A stretch of DNA of 64,000 nucleotides, taken from the NCBI RefSeq assembly GCF_902459585.1, contig NZ_CABPSC010000001.1, forward strand, positions 1 to 64,000, given 5' to 3'. Both the position numbers and the translations under genes were made by a program. The notes beneath the pieces are model-generated. The model saw only the letters and a list, made by a program, of their open reading frames with translations. It searched no databases and had not been told where the DNA came from. Positions 9,555 through 17,707 of the stretch are shown piece by piece (the first letter of the stretch is position 1; every line of letters begins with the position of its first letter). The DNA comes from Pandoraea nosoerga (lineage in GTDB: Bacteria > Pseudomonadota > Gammaproteobacteria > Burkholderiales > Burkholderiaceae).

Positions 9555-10175
9555 TCAGCGCTGCGCGGCGCGCGCCTGCGCAAAAGCCCGTTCGAGAAAG
9601 TCGAGACGATCCTGCCCCCAGTACGGCTCGCCCTCGAACACGAACCACGGCGCGCCGAACACGCCGGCGTTCATCGCGTCTTCGGTATTCGCATCGTAGG
9701 CGGCCTGCACGCTCGCACCGCTCGATGCGGCCACGAGCGACTTGCCGTCGAACGACAGGCCGTCCGCAATGGTCTGCAAGGTGGCGTCGTCGGCAATATT
9801 GCGCTCCTCCACCCACAGCGCCTTCGAGATCGCGGCGGCCAGATCGAGCGCGCGCCCGGTGCCATGCGCGAGTTGCGCGGCGATGATCAGGCGCGCGGCC
9901 GGGTCACCCGCCACGGGAAAGAACTTCGGCTGAAGATTGAGCGGCATGCCCAGATACCTGGACCAGCGCGCGAGCTCCACCAGACGATAGGCCTGCCGCT
10001 GCGGCGCGCGCTTGGCCAGCGGCAGCCCGCCCGAACTGGAAAAAATGCGCCCGAGATCGACGGGCTTGAGCTGGATCTGTACGTCAAAACGACGCGCCAG
10101 TTCGACGAAGCGCGCGTGCCCCATGTAGACGTAGGGCGACGGCGGCGCCAGAAAGTAATCGCAGGTCAGACTCAC
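9555..10175 (-). CDS. 2-hydroxychromene-2-carboxylate isomerase, DsbA-fold (NahD-like)
   Basis: This 206-residue protein has the thioredoxin-like DsbA/kappa-GST fold. YFLAPPSPYVYMGH matches the family N-terminus, where a serine replaces the DsbA redox cysteine and binds glutathione. VFGAPWFVFEGEPYWGQDRLDFLERA is the usual C-terminal signature, split here only by position. Family members isomerise hydroxychromene-2-carboxylate in naphthalene catabolism or act as kappa-class glutathione transferases. No aromatic-degradation genes are nearby, so a general GST role is equally possible. The GTG at 10175 is preferred because GAGGAG lies 7 bp upstream; the ATG at 10253 has no such site. Confidence 0.8.
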   Translation of the reverse strand: MSLTCDYFLAPPSPYVYMGHARFVELARRFDVQIQLKPVDLGRIFSSSGGLPLAKRAPQRQAYRLVELARWSRYLGMPLNLQPKFFPVAGDPAARLIIAAQLAHGTGRALDLAAAISKALWVEERNIADDATLQTIADGLSFDGKSLVAASSGASVQAAYDANTEDAMNAGVFGAPWFVFEGEPYWGQDRLDFLERAFAQARAAQR

Positions 10176-10331
10176 GGCATACTCCTCAGGGCAGGACGTT
10201 TCGCGACGCGCAACGGCGCGCCGCGGCAGATTCTTATGCTGGACGACGGGCATGACGCCCGTTCAGGCACGCATTCGATCGCAGGCGCGCAGGCGCCCCC
10301 GGTCGGGAGGCGCAGGACGGGCTCAGGACGA

Positions 10332-10748
10332 TCAGAACGGCTTGACGACCGCGAGAATCGCCGCGCCGAGTAGTCCCAGCACCGGAAATTCGTTGAAGTA
10401 ACGATACCAGCGGTGCGAACGGGTGTTGCGACCGGTTTCGAACTTGCGCAGCAGGCGGCCGCACGCATGGTGGTAGCCGAGCAGCAGCACGACGATGAGC
10501 AGCTTGGCGTGCAGCCAGCCGCCGTGTCGGCCGATGCCGTAATACAGCCAAAGGATCAGTCCGAAAGCGAGTGCCGGTACGGCGAGGATCGTCATGAAGC
10601 GGTACAGCTTGCGTGCCATGAGCAGCAGGCGCTGCGTGGCGGCGGCGTCGCTCTCCATCGCGAGATTGACGAAGATGCGCGGCAGATAGAACAGGCCGGC
10701 GAACCACGAGGCAACGAAAACGATGTGCAGCGCTTTGATCCAGAGCAT
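10332..10748 (-). CDS. HemJ/CopD-like membrane protein
   Basis: This is a 138-residue inner-membrane protein with four predicted helices. LWIKALHIVFVASWFAGLFY at the start carries the conserved histidine, and RLMLYRFMT-type, LHAKLLIVVLLLGYHHACGR and NEFPVLGLLGAAILAVVKPF segments follow. This layout matches the HemJ/CopD-related family (UPF0093), whose members are protoporphyrinogen IX oxidases. In Burkholderiales the annotation is often just CopD family. A heme-biosynthetic role is likely but not proven. A short AT-rich patch upstream (10778-10815) probably holds the promoter. Confidence 0.75.
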   Translation of the reverse strand: MLWIKALHIVFVASWFAGLFYLPRIFVNLAMESDAAATQRLLLMARKLYRFMTILAVPALAFGLILWLYYGIGRHGGWLHAKLLIVVLLLGYHHACGRLLRKFETGRNTRSHRWYRYFNEFPVLGLLGAAILAVVKPF

Positions 10749-11086
10749 CGGCAGGCAGGCGGTCCGGCGACAGACCGTCGAATATTTTGAACAGCAAACA
10801 ATGTACAACAATCCGCCGCCTCGCGACGCCCGCCGCCGCCCCCGGCGGGACGCACCCCTGCGGCAAATCGACGCGAGGCGCGCCGGAGCCGCCATCGGGG
10901 GGCGTGCCGCGGCGCCTCCCTGCCTGCGTCATTCCTCCTCTTGCGGTCCGTCCGCTCCTGTCTCGCCCCGGTCTCGTCGCATAAAACACGACATGAGCGA
11001 CGCCCCGGTCCGGCTGTGCCAGAATACGGGCCATATCCGTTGACTTGCCCCGCGCCGGCGCCATGTGCCGCGCCTCTGGCCTCCGC
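10749..11086. other. Spacer between the HemJ-like gene and ruvC
   Basis: This 338-bp divergent spacer has no credible gene. On the HemJ side a low-GC patch at 10778-10815 (AATATTTTGAACAGC and neighbours) offers TTGTAC and ATATTC 17 bp apart on the minus strand, a possible promoter. The rest is very GC-rich. CAGAAT at 11020-11026 is a weak -10 candidate for ruvC. Confidence 0.4.
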
Positions 11087-11641
11087 ATGAGAATTCTTGG
11101 TATCGACCCCGGCTTGCGCGTCACCGGCTTCGGCGTGCTCGAAAAGCACGGCAGCCGCCTGCAATATGTGACGAGCGGCGTCATCCGCACGGGCGAAGGC
11201 ACGCTGCCTGCCCGGCTGCGCATCATCTTCGAGAGCGTGGCGGAGCTGGTCGAAACCTACCGTCCCGATCAGGCCGCCATCGAAAAGGTGTTCGTCAACG
11301 TCAACCCGCAGTCCACGCTGCTGCTCGGGCAGGCGCGCGGCGCCGCGATTACCGCGCTGTCGGTCGGCGGGCTCGAGGTCTTCGAATACACGCCGATGCA
11401 GCTCAAGCAGGCCGTGGTCGGCTACGGACGCGCCCGCAAGGAGCAGGTGCAGGAGATGGTCACCCGCCTGCTCACGCTGAGCGGCACGCCCGGCAAGGAC
11501 GCCTCCGATGCGCTCGGCGTGGCCATTTGCCACGCGCACAGCGGCGAGATGCTCGTGTCGCTGGCCGAGGCCGGTCCCGTGCGCTCGCCCGCTCTCGCGG
11601 CGAAGGGCCTGCGCATGCGGCGCGGACGCCTGGTCGGCTGA
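11087..11641 (+). CDS. ruvC: Crossover junction endodeoxyribonuclease RuvC
   Basis: The 184-residue Holliday-junction resolvase cuts four-way DNA junctions during recombinational repair. The RNase H-like acidic residues are visible: D7 in GIDPGLR, E66-67 region in AAIEKVF, and the pair in [28 protein letters not shown] and the [14 protein letters not shown] segment are also typical. I start at the ATG at 11087, which puts GIDPG at residues 5-9; earlier ATGs add unrelated residues. The usual partner ruvA does not follow; ruvB begins after only 85 bp. Confidence 0.96.
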   Translation: MRILGIDPGLRVTGFGVLEKHGSRLQYVTSGVIRTGEGTLPARLRIIFESVAELVETYRPDQAAIEKVFVNVNPQSTLLLGQARGAAITALSVGGLEVFEYTPMQLKQAVVGYGRARKEQVQEMVTRLLTLSGTPGKDASDALGVAICHAHSGEMLVSLAEAGPVRSPALAAKGLRMRRGRLVG

Positions 11642-11714
11642 CGAGCCGCCGCGGGCCCGCACGACGCGCCGCGAAATCCCGCCGGCCCGCCCGGGCAAGC
11701 GACGCCTGAAGCGC

Positions 11715-11720
11715 TACAAT
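11715..11720 (+). promoter_or_regulatory. Putative -10 element directly before ruvB
   Basis: TACAAT lies 6 bp before the ruvB ATG. If used, transcription would begin at or within a base or two of the start codon, giving a leaderless message. The -35 region (CGGGCA) is poor. No Shine-Dalgarno sequence is seen in front of ruvB. Confidence 0.35.
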
Positions 11721-11726
11721 GCAGCC

Positions 11727-12797
11727 ATGATCGAAACCGATAAACTCGCCGCCGAGCGCATTATCGCGCCAACGCCCGCCTCGCCCAACGAAGAAGCCTT
11801 CGAGCGCGCACTGCGCCCCAAGCTGCTCGACGAATACGTCGGCCAGCGCAAGGTGCGCGACCAGCTGGAAATCTTCATCGAGGCGGCCCGCAAGCGCTCG
11901 GAGCCGCTCGACCACGTGCTGCTGTTCGGGCCGCCGGGCCTGGGCAAGACCACGCTCGCGCACATCGTTGCGCGCGAGATGGGCGTGCACCTGCGCCAGA
12001 CCTCGGGCCCGGTGCTCGAGCGCCCGGGCGATCTCGCGGCGCTGCTCACCAATCTTGAAGCCAACGACGTCCTGTTCATCGACGAAATCCATCGGCTCTC
12101 GCCGGTCGTCGAGGAAATCCTGTACCCGGCGCTCGAGGACTATCAGATCGACATCATGATCGGCGAGGGACCGGCGGCGCGCAGCGTCAAGCTCGATCTG
12201 CAGCCGTTCACGCTCGTTGGCGCGACCACGCGCGCGGGTATGCTCACCAATCCGCTGCGCGACCGTTTCGGGATCGTGGCACGCCTGGAGTTTTACTCCG
12301 CCGACGAGCTGGCGGGCATCGTGCGTCGCTCGGCCGGTCTGCTCAATGCCTCGATCGCCGACGACGGCGCGCACGAAATTGCACGCCGCGCGCGCGGCAC
12401 CCCGCGCATCGCCAACCGCCTGCTGCGGCGCGTGCGCGACTACGCCGAAGTGAAGGCCGACGGACGCATCACGGCGGCGGTCGCCGACGCGGCCCTGCGC
12501 ATGCTCGACGTCGACCCGGTCGGCTTCGACGTGATGGATCGCAAGCTTCTCGAAGCGGTGCTGCACAAGTTCGACGGCGGCCCGGTCGGCGTGGACAACC
12601 TCGCCGCCGCGATCGGCGAGGAGCGCGACACCATCGAGGACGTGATCGAGCCGTATCTGATTCAGCAAGGTTTTCTGCAGCGCACGCCGCGCGGCCGCGT
12701 AGCGACGCTCGCCGCGTATCGCCACTTCGGTCTGGCCGCGCCGGGCAACGCACCCGAGAGCGGCTCGCTCTGGGCGTCCGACATCAACGGCGGGTAA
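11727..12797 (+). CDS. ruvB: Holliday junction branch migration ATPase RuvB
   Basis: This 356-residue AAA+ motor drives branch migration of Holliday junctions with RuvA. Walker [10 protein letters not shown], Walker B DEIHRLS, sensor 1 GATTRAG, the arginine finger in PLRDRFG and the C-terminal winged helix ([14 protein letters not shown]) are intact, so the protein looks functional. The ATG at 11727 begins [11 protein letters not shown], a normal family N-terminus. RuvB needs RuvA to load on junctions, yet ruvA is not in its usual place between ruvC and ruvB; it must lie elsewhere or be lost. Confidence 0.97.
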   Translation: MIETDKLAAERIIAPTPASPNEEAFERALRPKLLDEYVGQRKVRDQLEIFIEAARKRSEPLDHVLLFGPPGLGKTTLAHIVAREMGVHLRQTSGPVLERPGDLAALLTNLEANDVLFIDEIHRLSPVVEEILYPALEDYQIDIMIGEGPAARSVKLDLQPFTLVGATTRAGMLTNPLRDRFGIVARLEFYSADELAGIVRRSAGLLNASIADDGAHEIARRARGTPRIANRLLRRVRDYAEVKADGRITAAVADAALRMLDVDPVGFDVMDRKLLEAVLHKFDGGPVGVDNLAAAIGEERDTIEDVIEPYLIQQGFLQRTPRGRVATLAAYRHFGLAAPGNAPESGSLWASDINGG

Positions 12798-12853
12798 GCC
12801 GCGCGGATCGGCGCTCGCGCCTCTCGCCATCGTCACTCGGTACGGATCGACGC

Positions 12854-13840
12854 ATGTCTTCGCACGACGACCTCCCCACGCCGCCCCCTGCCACGCCGCT
12901 GCGGCCGGCCGGCCCGGTCGTGGGCGTGTCGGGGCGCATACGCCATGCGATCGCCATGCGGCTCGTGAGCCTGACGTCCGGTCCAGGCGCCCCGCGCCTG
13001 AACTACGACACGCCGCCGGGCGACCCCGGTCTGTTCGGCCCCGGCGCCGCGTGCTGGCATGTGCATGGCGACTTCATGTCGATGATGATCGGCGGGGTCA
13101 GCGCCCTGCTGCTGCAGTCGCTCCATCCGCTCGCCATGGCCGGCGTCTGGGACCACTCCACCTTCCGCCAGGACGTGATCGGCCGGCTGCGCCGCACCGC
13201 CACGTTCATCGGCGGCACCACATTCGGCAACACCGCCGATGCCGAAGCACTGCTCGAGCGCGTGCGCCGCATCCATCTCCAGGTGAAGGGCACCGCGCCT
13301 GACGGGCGTCCATACGCGGCGTATGACCCCGACCTGCTCACCTGGGTGCATGTCGCCGAGACGTCGAGCTTCCTTCGCAGCTATCTGGTCTACAAGGACC
13401 CGACGTTCGCGCGCGGCGAACAGGATCGCTACTACGCGGAAGTCGCGCGTATTGCGATCGCGCTCGGCGCGCGCGACGTGCCGACGAGCGTCGCGCAGAT
13501 CGACGAGTATCTGGCAGCCATGCGTTCATCGCTGCAGACGAGCGAGCGCACGGACGAAGTCGTTCGCGTGCTGCGCAATCTGCCCGCGCCGTTCGCCGGT
13601 GCTCGCATGTTCAGTGGATTGTTGTTCAGCGCCGGCGTCGATCTGCTGCCGGAGTGGTCGCAGGCCATGCTCGGGTTCGCCGACGGTGCGGCCGTGCGTC
13701 GCATGACGGTTCGTGCGGCCGTGCGGCATACGGCGCGACTCGCCCGCTGGGCCATGCGAAACAGCGTGGCGCATCGCGCGCGACGCCGGGCGCTTGCCAC
13801 CCCCGATGCCGCCAACGTGCAGCCGTCGCTGGAACGCTGA
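12854..13840 (+). CDS. Oxygenase MpaB family protein (DUF2236)
   Basis: The 328-residue protein matches the MpaB/Lcp-like DUF2236 family, all-helical proteins that may bind heme. Family-like stretches are LLLQSLHPLAMAGVWDHS, FGNTADAEALLERVRRIH, YAAYDPDLLTWVHVAE and YYAEVARIAIALG; the conserved histidines of the HP and WVHV segments are present. Members include fungal MpaB oxygenase and the latex-clearing protein, but most bacterial members have unknown substrates. The gene starts 56 bp after ruvB on the same strand. Nothing in the context suggests a substrate. Confidence 0.8.
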   Translation: MSSHDDLPTPPPATPLRPAGPVVGVSGRIRHAIAMRLVSLTSGPGAPRLNYDTPPGDPGLFGPGAACWHVHGDFMSMMIGGVSALLLQSLHPLAMAGVWDHSTFRQDVIGRLRRTATFIGGTTFGNTADAEALLERVRRIHLQVKGTAPDGRPYAAYDPDLLTWVHVAETSSFLRSYLVYKDPTFARGEQDRYYAEVARIAIALGARDVPTSVAQIDEYLAAMRSSLQTSERTDEVVRVLRNLPAPFAGARMFSGLLFSAGVDLLPEWSQAMLGFADGAAVRRMTVRAAVRHTARLARWAMRNSVAHRARRRALATPDAANVQPSLER

Positions 13841-13899
13841 ACCGGCGGCGCGCCGCGCGCGGTGAAACGCTCAATGCTTGCCGCCGCAGCCGGCCGGCG

Positions 13900-14637
13900 T
13901 TACACCACGCGCGGATCGACGCGATCCGTCACCGCTGCAGCGTTCGCTTGCGCCGCCCCTTCCGCTGCCCGGGGCTTGTCGTTGCTCTCGTCGCGCACGG
14001 CGTGATCCAGATGCGAGACGTCTGCCCAGCTCAGAACTTGCCAGCGCTCGCCGTCGCAGGCCAGACGATTCACGCTCGCATTGAGCAGCGGATACGAGCG
14101 CGGCTCGCTCAACGGCAAGCCGGTCGCGAAGCGGTAGCAGCAGTCGAGTACGCCGCCGTGCGCAACGAGTGCGAGATGCTGCCCCGCGTAGTCGCGCAAC
14201 AGTTGCGAAACGAACTCGGTGATGCGGGTGTAGAAGGCGCGCGTCGATTCCCCGCCGGGGATCGTGAAGTCCGGATCGCGGCTCTGCCAGCGCGCGTAGT
14301 CCTGCGGGAACTCGGCCTCGATCTCGTCGGGCACGCGCGTCTCGAACACGCCGTAATGCCGCTCACGCAGATTCGCGGTGCGTACCAGCGGCAGGCCGCA
14401 GGCACGCGCCACCGGCTCGGCGGTCTGCACCGCACGCCGCAGATCGCTCGTGAGCACATGGTCGAACACGCGCCCATGGGCGGCCACGTCGCGCGCAATG
14501 CGCTCGCCCAGCCGCGCCGCCTGACGCTCCCCTTCGACCGACAGCGGAATGTCCGTATGCCCCTGAATGCGCTTGACGCGGTTCCAGTCGGTCTCGCCGT
14601 GGCGAATCAGCGTGAAGGTGGTCGTCGTGCGGTTCAT
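13900..14637 (-). CDS. Histidine phosphatase family protein (GpmB-like)
   Basis: This 245-residue protein is a 2-H phosphatase. The phospho-histidine motif is LIRHGETDWN (about residues 10-19), ERHYGVFE resembles the phosphoglycerate-mutase-like loop, and the second histidine lies in LVAHGGVLDC. It may hydrolyse phosphoesters such as alpha-ribazole phosphate or mannosyl phosphates. Annotation as phosphoglycerate mutase is common but mutase activity is doubtful for this subgroup. The last 30 residues are Ala/Asp-rich and look disordered. It lies 42 bp downstream of the YbhB gene. Confidence 0.85.
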   Translation of the reverse strand: MNRTTTTFTLIRHGETDWNRVKRIQGHTDIPLSVEGERQAARLGERIARDVAAHGRVFDHVLTSDLRRAVQTAEPVARACGLPLVRTANLRERHYGVFETRVPDEIEAEFPQDYARWQSRDPDFTIPGGESTRAFYTRITEFVSQLLRDYAGQHLALVAHGGVLDCCYRFATGLPLSEPRSYPLLNASVNRLACDGERWQVLSWADVSHLDHAVRDESNDKPRAAEGAAQANAAAVTDRVDPRVV

Positions 14638-14679
14638 CGATGCAATGGCAGTGTGCGATTGAGAGTGGCGCGCCGGGCG

Positions 14680-15306
14680 TCAGGCCACCTTTGGATTGAG
14701 CGTGTAGGTGCCCGTCACGGTGGCGCTGGCCAGCACGTGCGGCTTGATTGCAGCGAGCACGTCGTCGCCGCCGAAACGGCCTTCGAGCGGCACGCGCGCG
14801 ATGTCGAGCGCATAGACCGTGAAGTGATAGTGGTGGACGATCGTGTCGTTCCACGGCGGGCACGGGCCGTCGTAGCCGTAGTAGTCGCCCTTCATGGCTT
14901 CGTCGCCGGCGAACCACGCGGTGTAGTCGTTCACGCCGTGACGCATGCCGTCGAGCGCGTCGGGCCCGAACTTGCCGCGCGGCGTGACATGATTGCTGTG
15001 GCTGGCCGCGGGAATTTCCGAGACCGACGCCGGCACGTCCACCAGCACCCAGTGATAGAAGTCGACGCGCGGCAGGTCGGCCGGCACTTCGCGCCCCTCC
15101 TTGTTGACGTCGTCGCCGCGGCTCGGCACGTCGCTGTCGGTGCAGATCACGACGAACGAGCGCGTGCCCGCCGGCACGTCCGACCAGGCCAGATGCGGGT
15201 TCTTGTTCTGCGACAGCGCCACGTGCGACTGCGCATCGGGTTTGCCAAAGGCGAACTGTGCATCCATCGCCGCGTTGTCGGCAAACGAGTCACTCCAGAC
15301 TTTCAT
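14680..15306 (-). CDS. YbhB/YbcL family PEBP (Raf kinase inhibitor-like) protein
   Basis: This 208-residue protein has the phosphatidylethanolamine-binding fold. NPHLAWSDVPAGTRSFVVI, CTDSDVPSRGDDVNKEG, YHWVLVDVPAS and YDGPCPPWNDTIVHHYHFTVYALD give the conserved ligand-pocket residues (DxxxP, the HW pair and GPCPP). It lacks a signal peptide and is likely cytoplasmic. The role of bacterial members is not well known. It is longer than E. coli YbhB (158 aa) through internal loops. It lies upstream of the histidine phosphatase gene and is probably co-transcribed with it. Confidence 0.87.
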   Translation of the reverse strand: MKVWSDSFADNAAMDAQFAFGKPDAQSHVALSQNKNPHLAWSDVPAGTRSFVVICTDSDVPSRGDDVNKEGREVPADLPRVDFYHWVLVDVPASVSEIPAASHSNHVTPRGKFGPDALDGMRHGVNDYTAWFAGDEAMKGDYYGYDGPCPPWNDTIVHHYHFTVYALDIARVPLEGRFGGDDVLAAIKPHVLASATVTGTYTLNPKVA

Positions 15307-15751
15307 CGTTTTCTCCCGTGCTTGTCATTGCGAAACCCGTTGACGGTATCACACCGGTGCGAATCGCGTGCAGTCCGGCGGCCGCCCCGCAGCCAATTGC
15401 GGCGATTTCAGACGATTCCGAGCAATTTTCGAGATGCCTCCGGGGCGTCCCAGGGCCGCGCCTGCCGCTCCTGCCGCGCGGTCGCATCGATCGCATCGAT
15501 CGCATCGGTCCGACGCCGCGACGCCCCATGCACGGCAGGACCGGTGTCCCGCACGAGCGCATGGGTATGGCGCAGAGGGTGCGCGTGGCGTGCACGGCCG
15601 GACGTGCACCGGCGAGGGCGCAATGCGCGACGATGGGTGGCGCCGCGCGAGTTCGCAGCCGTCCGAATCCTCCGGGGAAGCCGCGTTGAGCCGGCCCGGA
15701 GCGCTCCAGGCCGCTGGCCCCTTCAGGCGCTTCGAGGCGGATCCCCCGGGT
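15307..15751. other. Non-coding spacer between dtd and the YbhB gene
   Basis: This is 445 bp with no credible gene: open frames here lack coding bias and ribosome-binding sites. It contains a 9-bp tandem repeat at 15482-15508 and is otherwise GC-rich. Both flanking genes point left, so it holds the end of the dtd transcript and the promoter of the YbhB gene, neither of which I could place. Confidence 0.5.
15482..15508. repeat. 9-bp tandem repeat, three copies
   Basis: TCGCATCGA occurs twice exactly, followed by TCGCATCGG. It lies in the non-coding dtd-YbhB spacer. Confidence 0.7.
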
Positions 15752-16228
15752 TCAGGCGGACCCGGCGTGCTCAGGCCGGCTCTGCAGCCAGAAAGTCACC
15801 GGGCCGTCGTTGACCAGCGAGACACGCATGTGCGCGCCGAATTCGCCCGTCTCCACGATCGGGTGGCGCTCGCGCGCCTGGGCGACGAAGTGGTCGAAAA
15901 GACGCTTGCCGTGTGCGGGACTCGCCGCCGGCGTAAAGCTCGGTCGCGTGCCGCTGTTGGTATCGGCCGCCAGTGTGAACTGCGAGACGAGCAGCAAGCC
16001 GCCGGCCGCGCCGTTGCCGTCGAGGTTCGACACGCTGCGGTTCATCTTGCCCGCCTCGTCGGAGAACACCCGATAGCCGAGCAGTTTCGCGAGCAATTTG
16101 TCGGCGCTCGCTTCAGTGTCGCCGCGCTCGGCGCACACCAGCGCAAGCAGCCCGGGGCCGATGGCGCCGACGGTGCGGCCATCGACCGTCACCGCGGCTT
16201 CGAGCACGCGTTGAATGAGCGCGATCAT
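15752..16228 (-). CDS. dtd: D-aminoacyl-tRNA deacylase
   Basis: The 158-residue homodimeric enzyme removes D-amino acids (and glycine from tRNA-Ala) mischarged on tRNA. The two hallmark motifs are present: SQFTLAAD (cross-subunit SQFTL) and the NxGPxT motif as [10 protein letters not shown]. It lies 34 bp downstream of tyrS in the same orientation, a sensible pairing because TyrRS is a main source of D-aminoacyl-tRNA. Confidence 0.95.
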   Translation of the reverse strand: MIALIQRVLEAAVTVDGRTVGAIGPGLLALVCAERGDTEASADKLLAKLLGYRVFSDEAGKMNRSVSNLDGNGAAGGLLLVSQFTLAADTNSGTRPSFTPAASPAHGKRLFDHFVAQARERHPIVETGEFGAHMRVSLVNDGPVTFWLQSRPEHAGSA

Positions 16229-16262
16229 GGCGTGATGCGCGGGAACGGCGCGACGCGCACGC

Positions 16263-17507
16263 TCAGGCGAGCGTCACGCGGGCAAAGCGGCGCTTGCCGA
16301 CCTGCACGACGTAAGTCCCGGCCTCGATCTTCGCGCCCTTGTCGGACACCGTCTCGCCATCGACGCGCACACCGCCTTGCTCGATGTTGCGGTTGGCCTC
16401 CGAGGTCGACGGCACCAGACCGGCTTGCTTGAGCAACTGGGCAATGCCCAGCGGCGCACCGTCGAGCGAGACTTCCGGAATGTCGTCCGGCACGCCGCCG
16501 CGCGCGCGCGCGTTGAAGTCCTCGAGCGCGCGCTCGGCGTCGGCCGGCGAGTGGAAGCGCGCCACGATCTCCTGCGCGAGCAGGACCTTCACGTCGCGCG
16601 GGTTGCGCCCGCCCTCGACGTCCTTGCGCAACTGCGCGATCTGTTCGAGCGAGCGGAACGACAGCAGCTCGTAGTAACGCCACATCAGCTCGTCCGAGAT
16701 GCTCATGAGCTTGCCGAACATCTCGCTCGGCTTCTCGCTGATGCCGACGTAGTTGCCCTTGGACTTCGACATCTTCTCGACGCCGTCGAGCCCTTCGAGC
16801 AGCGGCATCGTGAGAATGCACTGCGGCTCCTGACCGTACTGCTTCTGCAGCTCGCGGCCCACGAGCAGGTTGAACTTCTGGTCGGTGCCGCCCAGCTCGA
16901 GGTCCGACTCCAGGGCGACCGAGTCGTAGCCCTGCATGAGCGGGTACAGAAACTCGTGGATGGCGATGGGCACACCGCCCTGGAAGCGCTTGGTGAAGTC
17001 CTCGCGCTCGAGCATGCGCGCCATGGTGTAGCGCGAGGCGAGCTTGATCATGCCGTCCGCGCCAAGCTTCATCGACCACTCGCTGTTGTAGCGGATCTCG
17101 GTCTTGCTGCGGTCGAGCACCAGCGCGGCCTGCTCGAAATAGGTCTTCGCGTTTGCTTCGATCTGCTCGCGCGTGAGCGGCGGACGCGTGCTGTTGCGGC
17201 CCGACGGATCACCGATCAGCGAGGTGAAATCGCCGATCAGGAAAATGACCGTGTGGCCCAGGTCCTGGAGCTGGCGCATCTTGTTGAGCACCACGGTGTG
17301 GCCGATGTGGATGTCGGGCGCGGTCGGATCGAGGCCGAGCTTGATGCGAAGCGGTTTGCCGGTGGCCTCGCTGCGCGCGAGCTTCTGCAGGAACTCCTCT
17401 TCCACCAGCAACTCGTCGCAACCGCGCTTGGCGATCGCCAGTGCGGCCCGCGTGGCGTCGGTCACAGGGTACTGCTTATCCGAGGTGAGTGCGTGTTCAC
17501 TTGTCAT
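16263..17507 (-). CDS. tyrS: Tyrosine--tRNA ligase
   Basis: This 414-residue class I synthetase charges tRNA-Tyr. The HIGH motif appears as [11 protein letters not shown], the KMSKS loop as [11 protein letters not shown], and [14 protein letters not shown] completes the tyrosine pocket. A C-terminal S4-like tRNA-binding domain covers roughly 350-414 ([14 protein letters not shown]). Length and motif spacing fit the TyrRZ-like branch found in many beta-proteobacteria. It is divergent from the M23 peptidase gene, across a 200-bp spacer. Confidence 0.97.
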   Translation of the reverse strand: MTSEHALTSDKQYPVTDATRAALAIAKRGCDELLVEEEFLQKLARSEATGKPLRIKLGLDPTAPDIHIGHTVVLNKMRQLQDLGHTVIFLIGDFTSLIGDPSGRNSTRPPLTREQIEANAKTYFEQAALVLDRSKTEIRYNSEWSMKLGADGMIKLASRYTMARMLEREDFTKRFQGGVPIAIHEFLYPLMQGYDSVALESDLELGGTDQKFNLLVGRELQKQYGQEPQCILTMPLLEGLDGVEKMSKSKGNYVGISEKPSEMFGKLMSISDELMWRYYELLSFRSLEQIAQLRKDVEGGRNPRDVKVLLAQEIVARFHSPADAERALEDFNARARGGVPDDIPEVSLDGAPLGIAQLLKQAGLVPSTSEANRNIEQGGVRVDGETVSDKGAKIEAGTYVVQVGKRRFARVTLA

Positions 17508-17580
17508 AACATCATTGTCCGGACTGGATCGGGGGTTCCCCCTAATCAGTCAGTAAAGGCGGAGACGGCGATGCGTCTGC

Positions 17581-17586
17581 TATAAT
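17581..17586 (+). promoter_or_regulatory. Putative extended -10 promoter of the M23 leader
   Basis: TGCTATAAT gives a consensus -10 with the extended TGn element; no clear -35 is needed. Transcription would start near 17593, about 115 bp before the peptidase ATG. Confidence 0.6.
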
Positions 17587-17592
17587 CGCCGC

Positions 17593-17684
17593 TCAATTCT
17601 CGGCTCGGGCCGAAGCGACGCCGGGTTGCCCCGGAAAATCCGACAGGCAATCGCGAAGCGTGTCGCTCCGCCCGGGCTTTTTTG
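17593..17684 (+). ncRNA. Structured leader RNA ending in a terminator-like hairpin, upstream of the M23 gene
   Basis: GCTCGGGC (17603-17610) and AGCGAC (17614-17619) can pair with GTCGCT (17662-17667) and GCCCGGGC (17670-17677). The resulting long stem is directly followed by six T residues (17678-17683). Inside it, CCGGG/CCCGG (17621-17634) forms a small hairpin. A competing 4-bp hairpin AGCG/CGCT (17657-17667) would break the outer stem. The arrangement of promoter, folded leader, U-tract and start codon 24 bp later is that of an attenuator or a short RNA. It matches no family I recognise. Confidence 0.45.
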
Positions 17685-17707
17685 TAAGTTGCGCAGAATT
17701 TTACGTG

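Noticed and set aside
15307-15751. Small genes in the dtd-YbhB spacer
   Set aside because: Several short frames overlap on both strands, none with a ribosome-binding site, conserved motif or coding bias.
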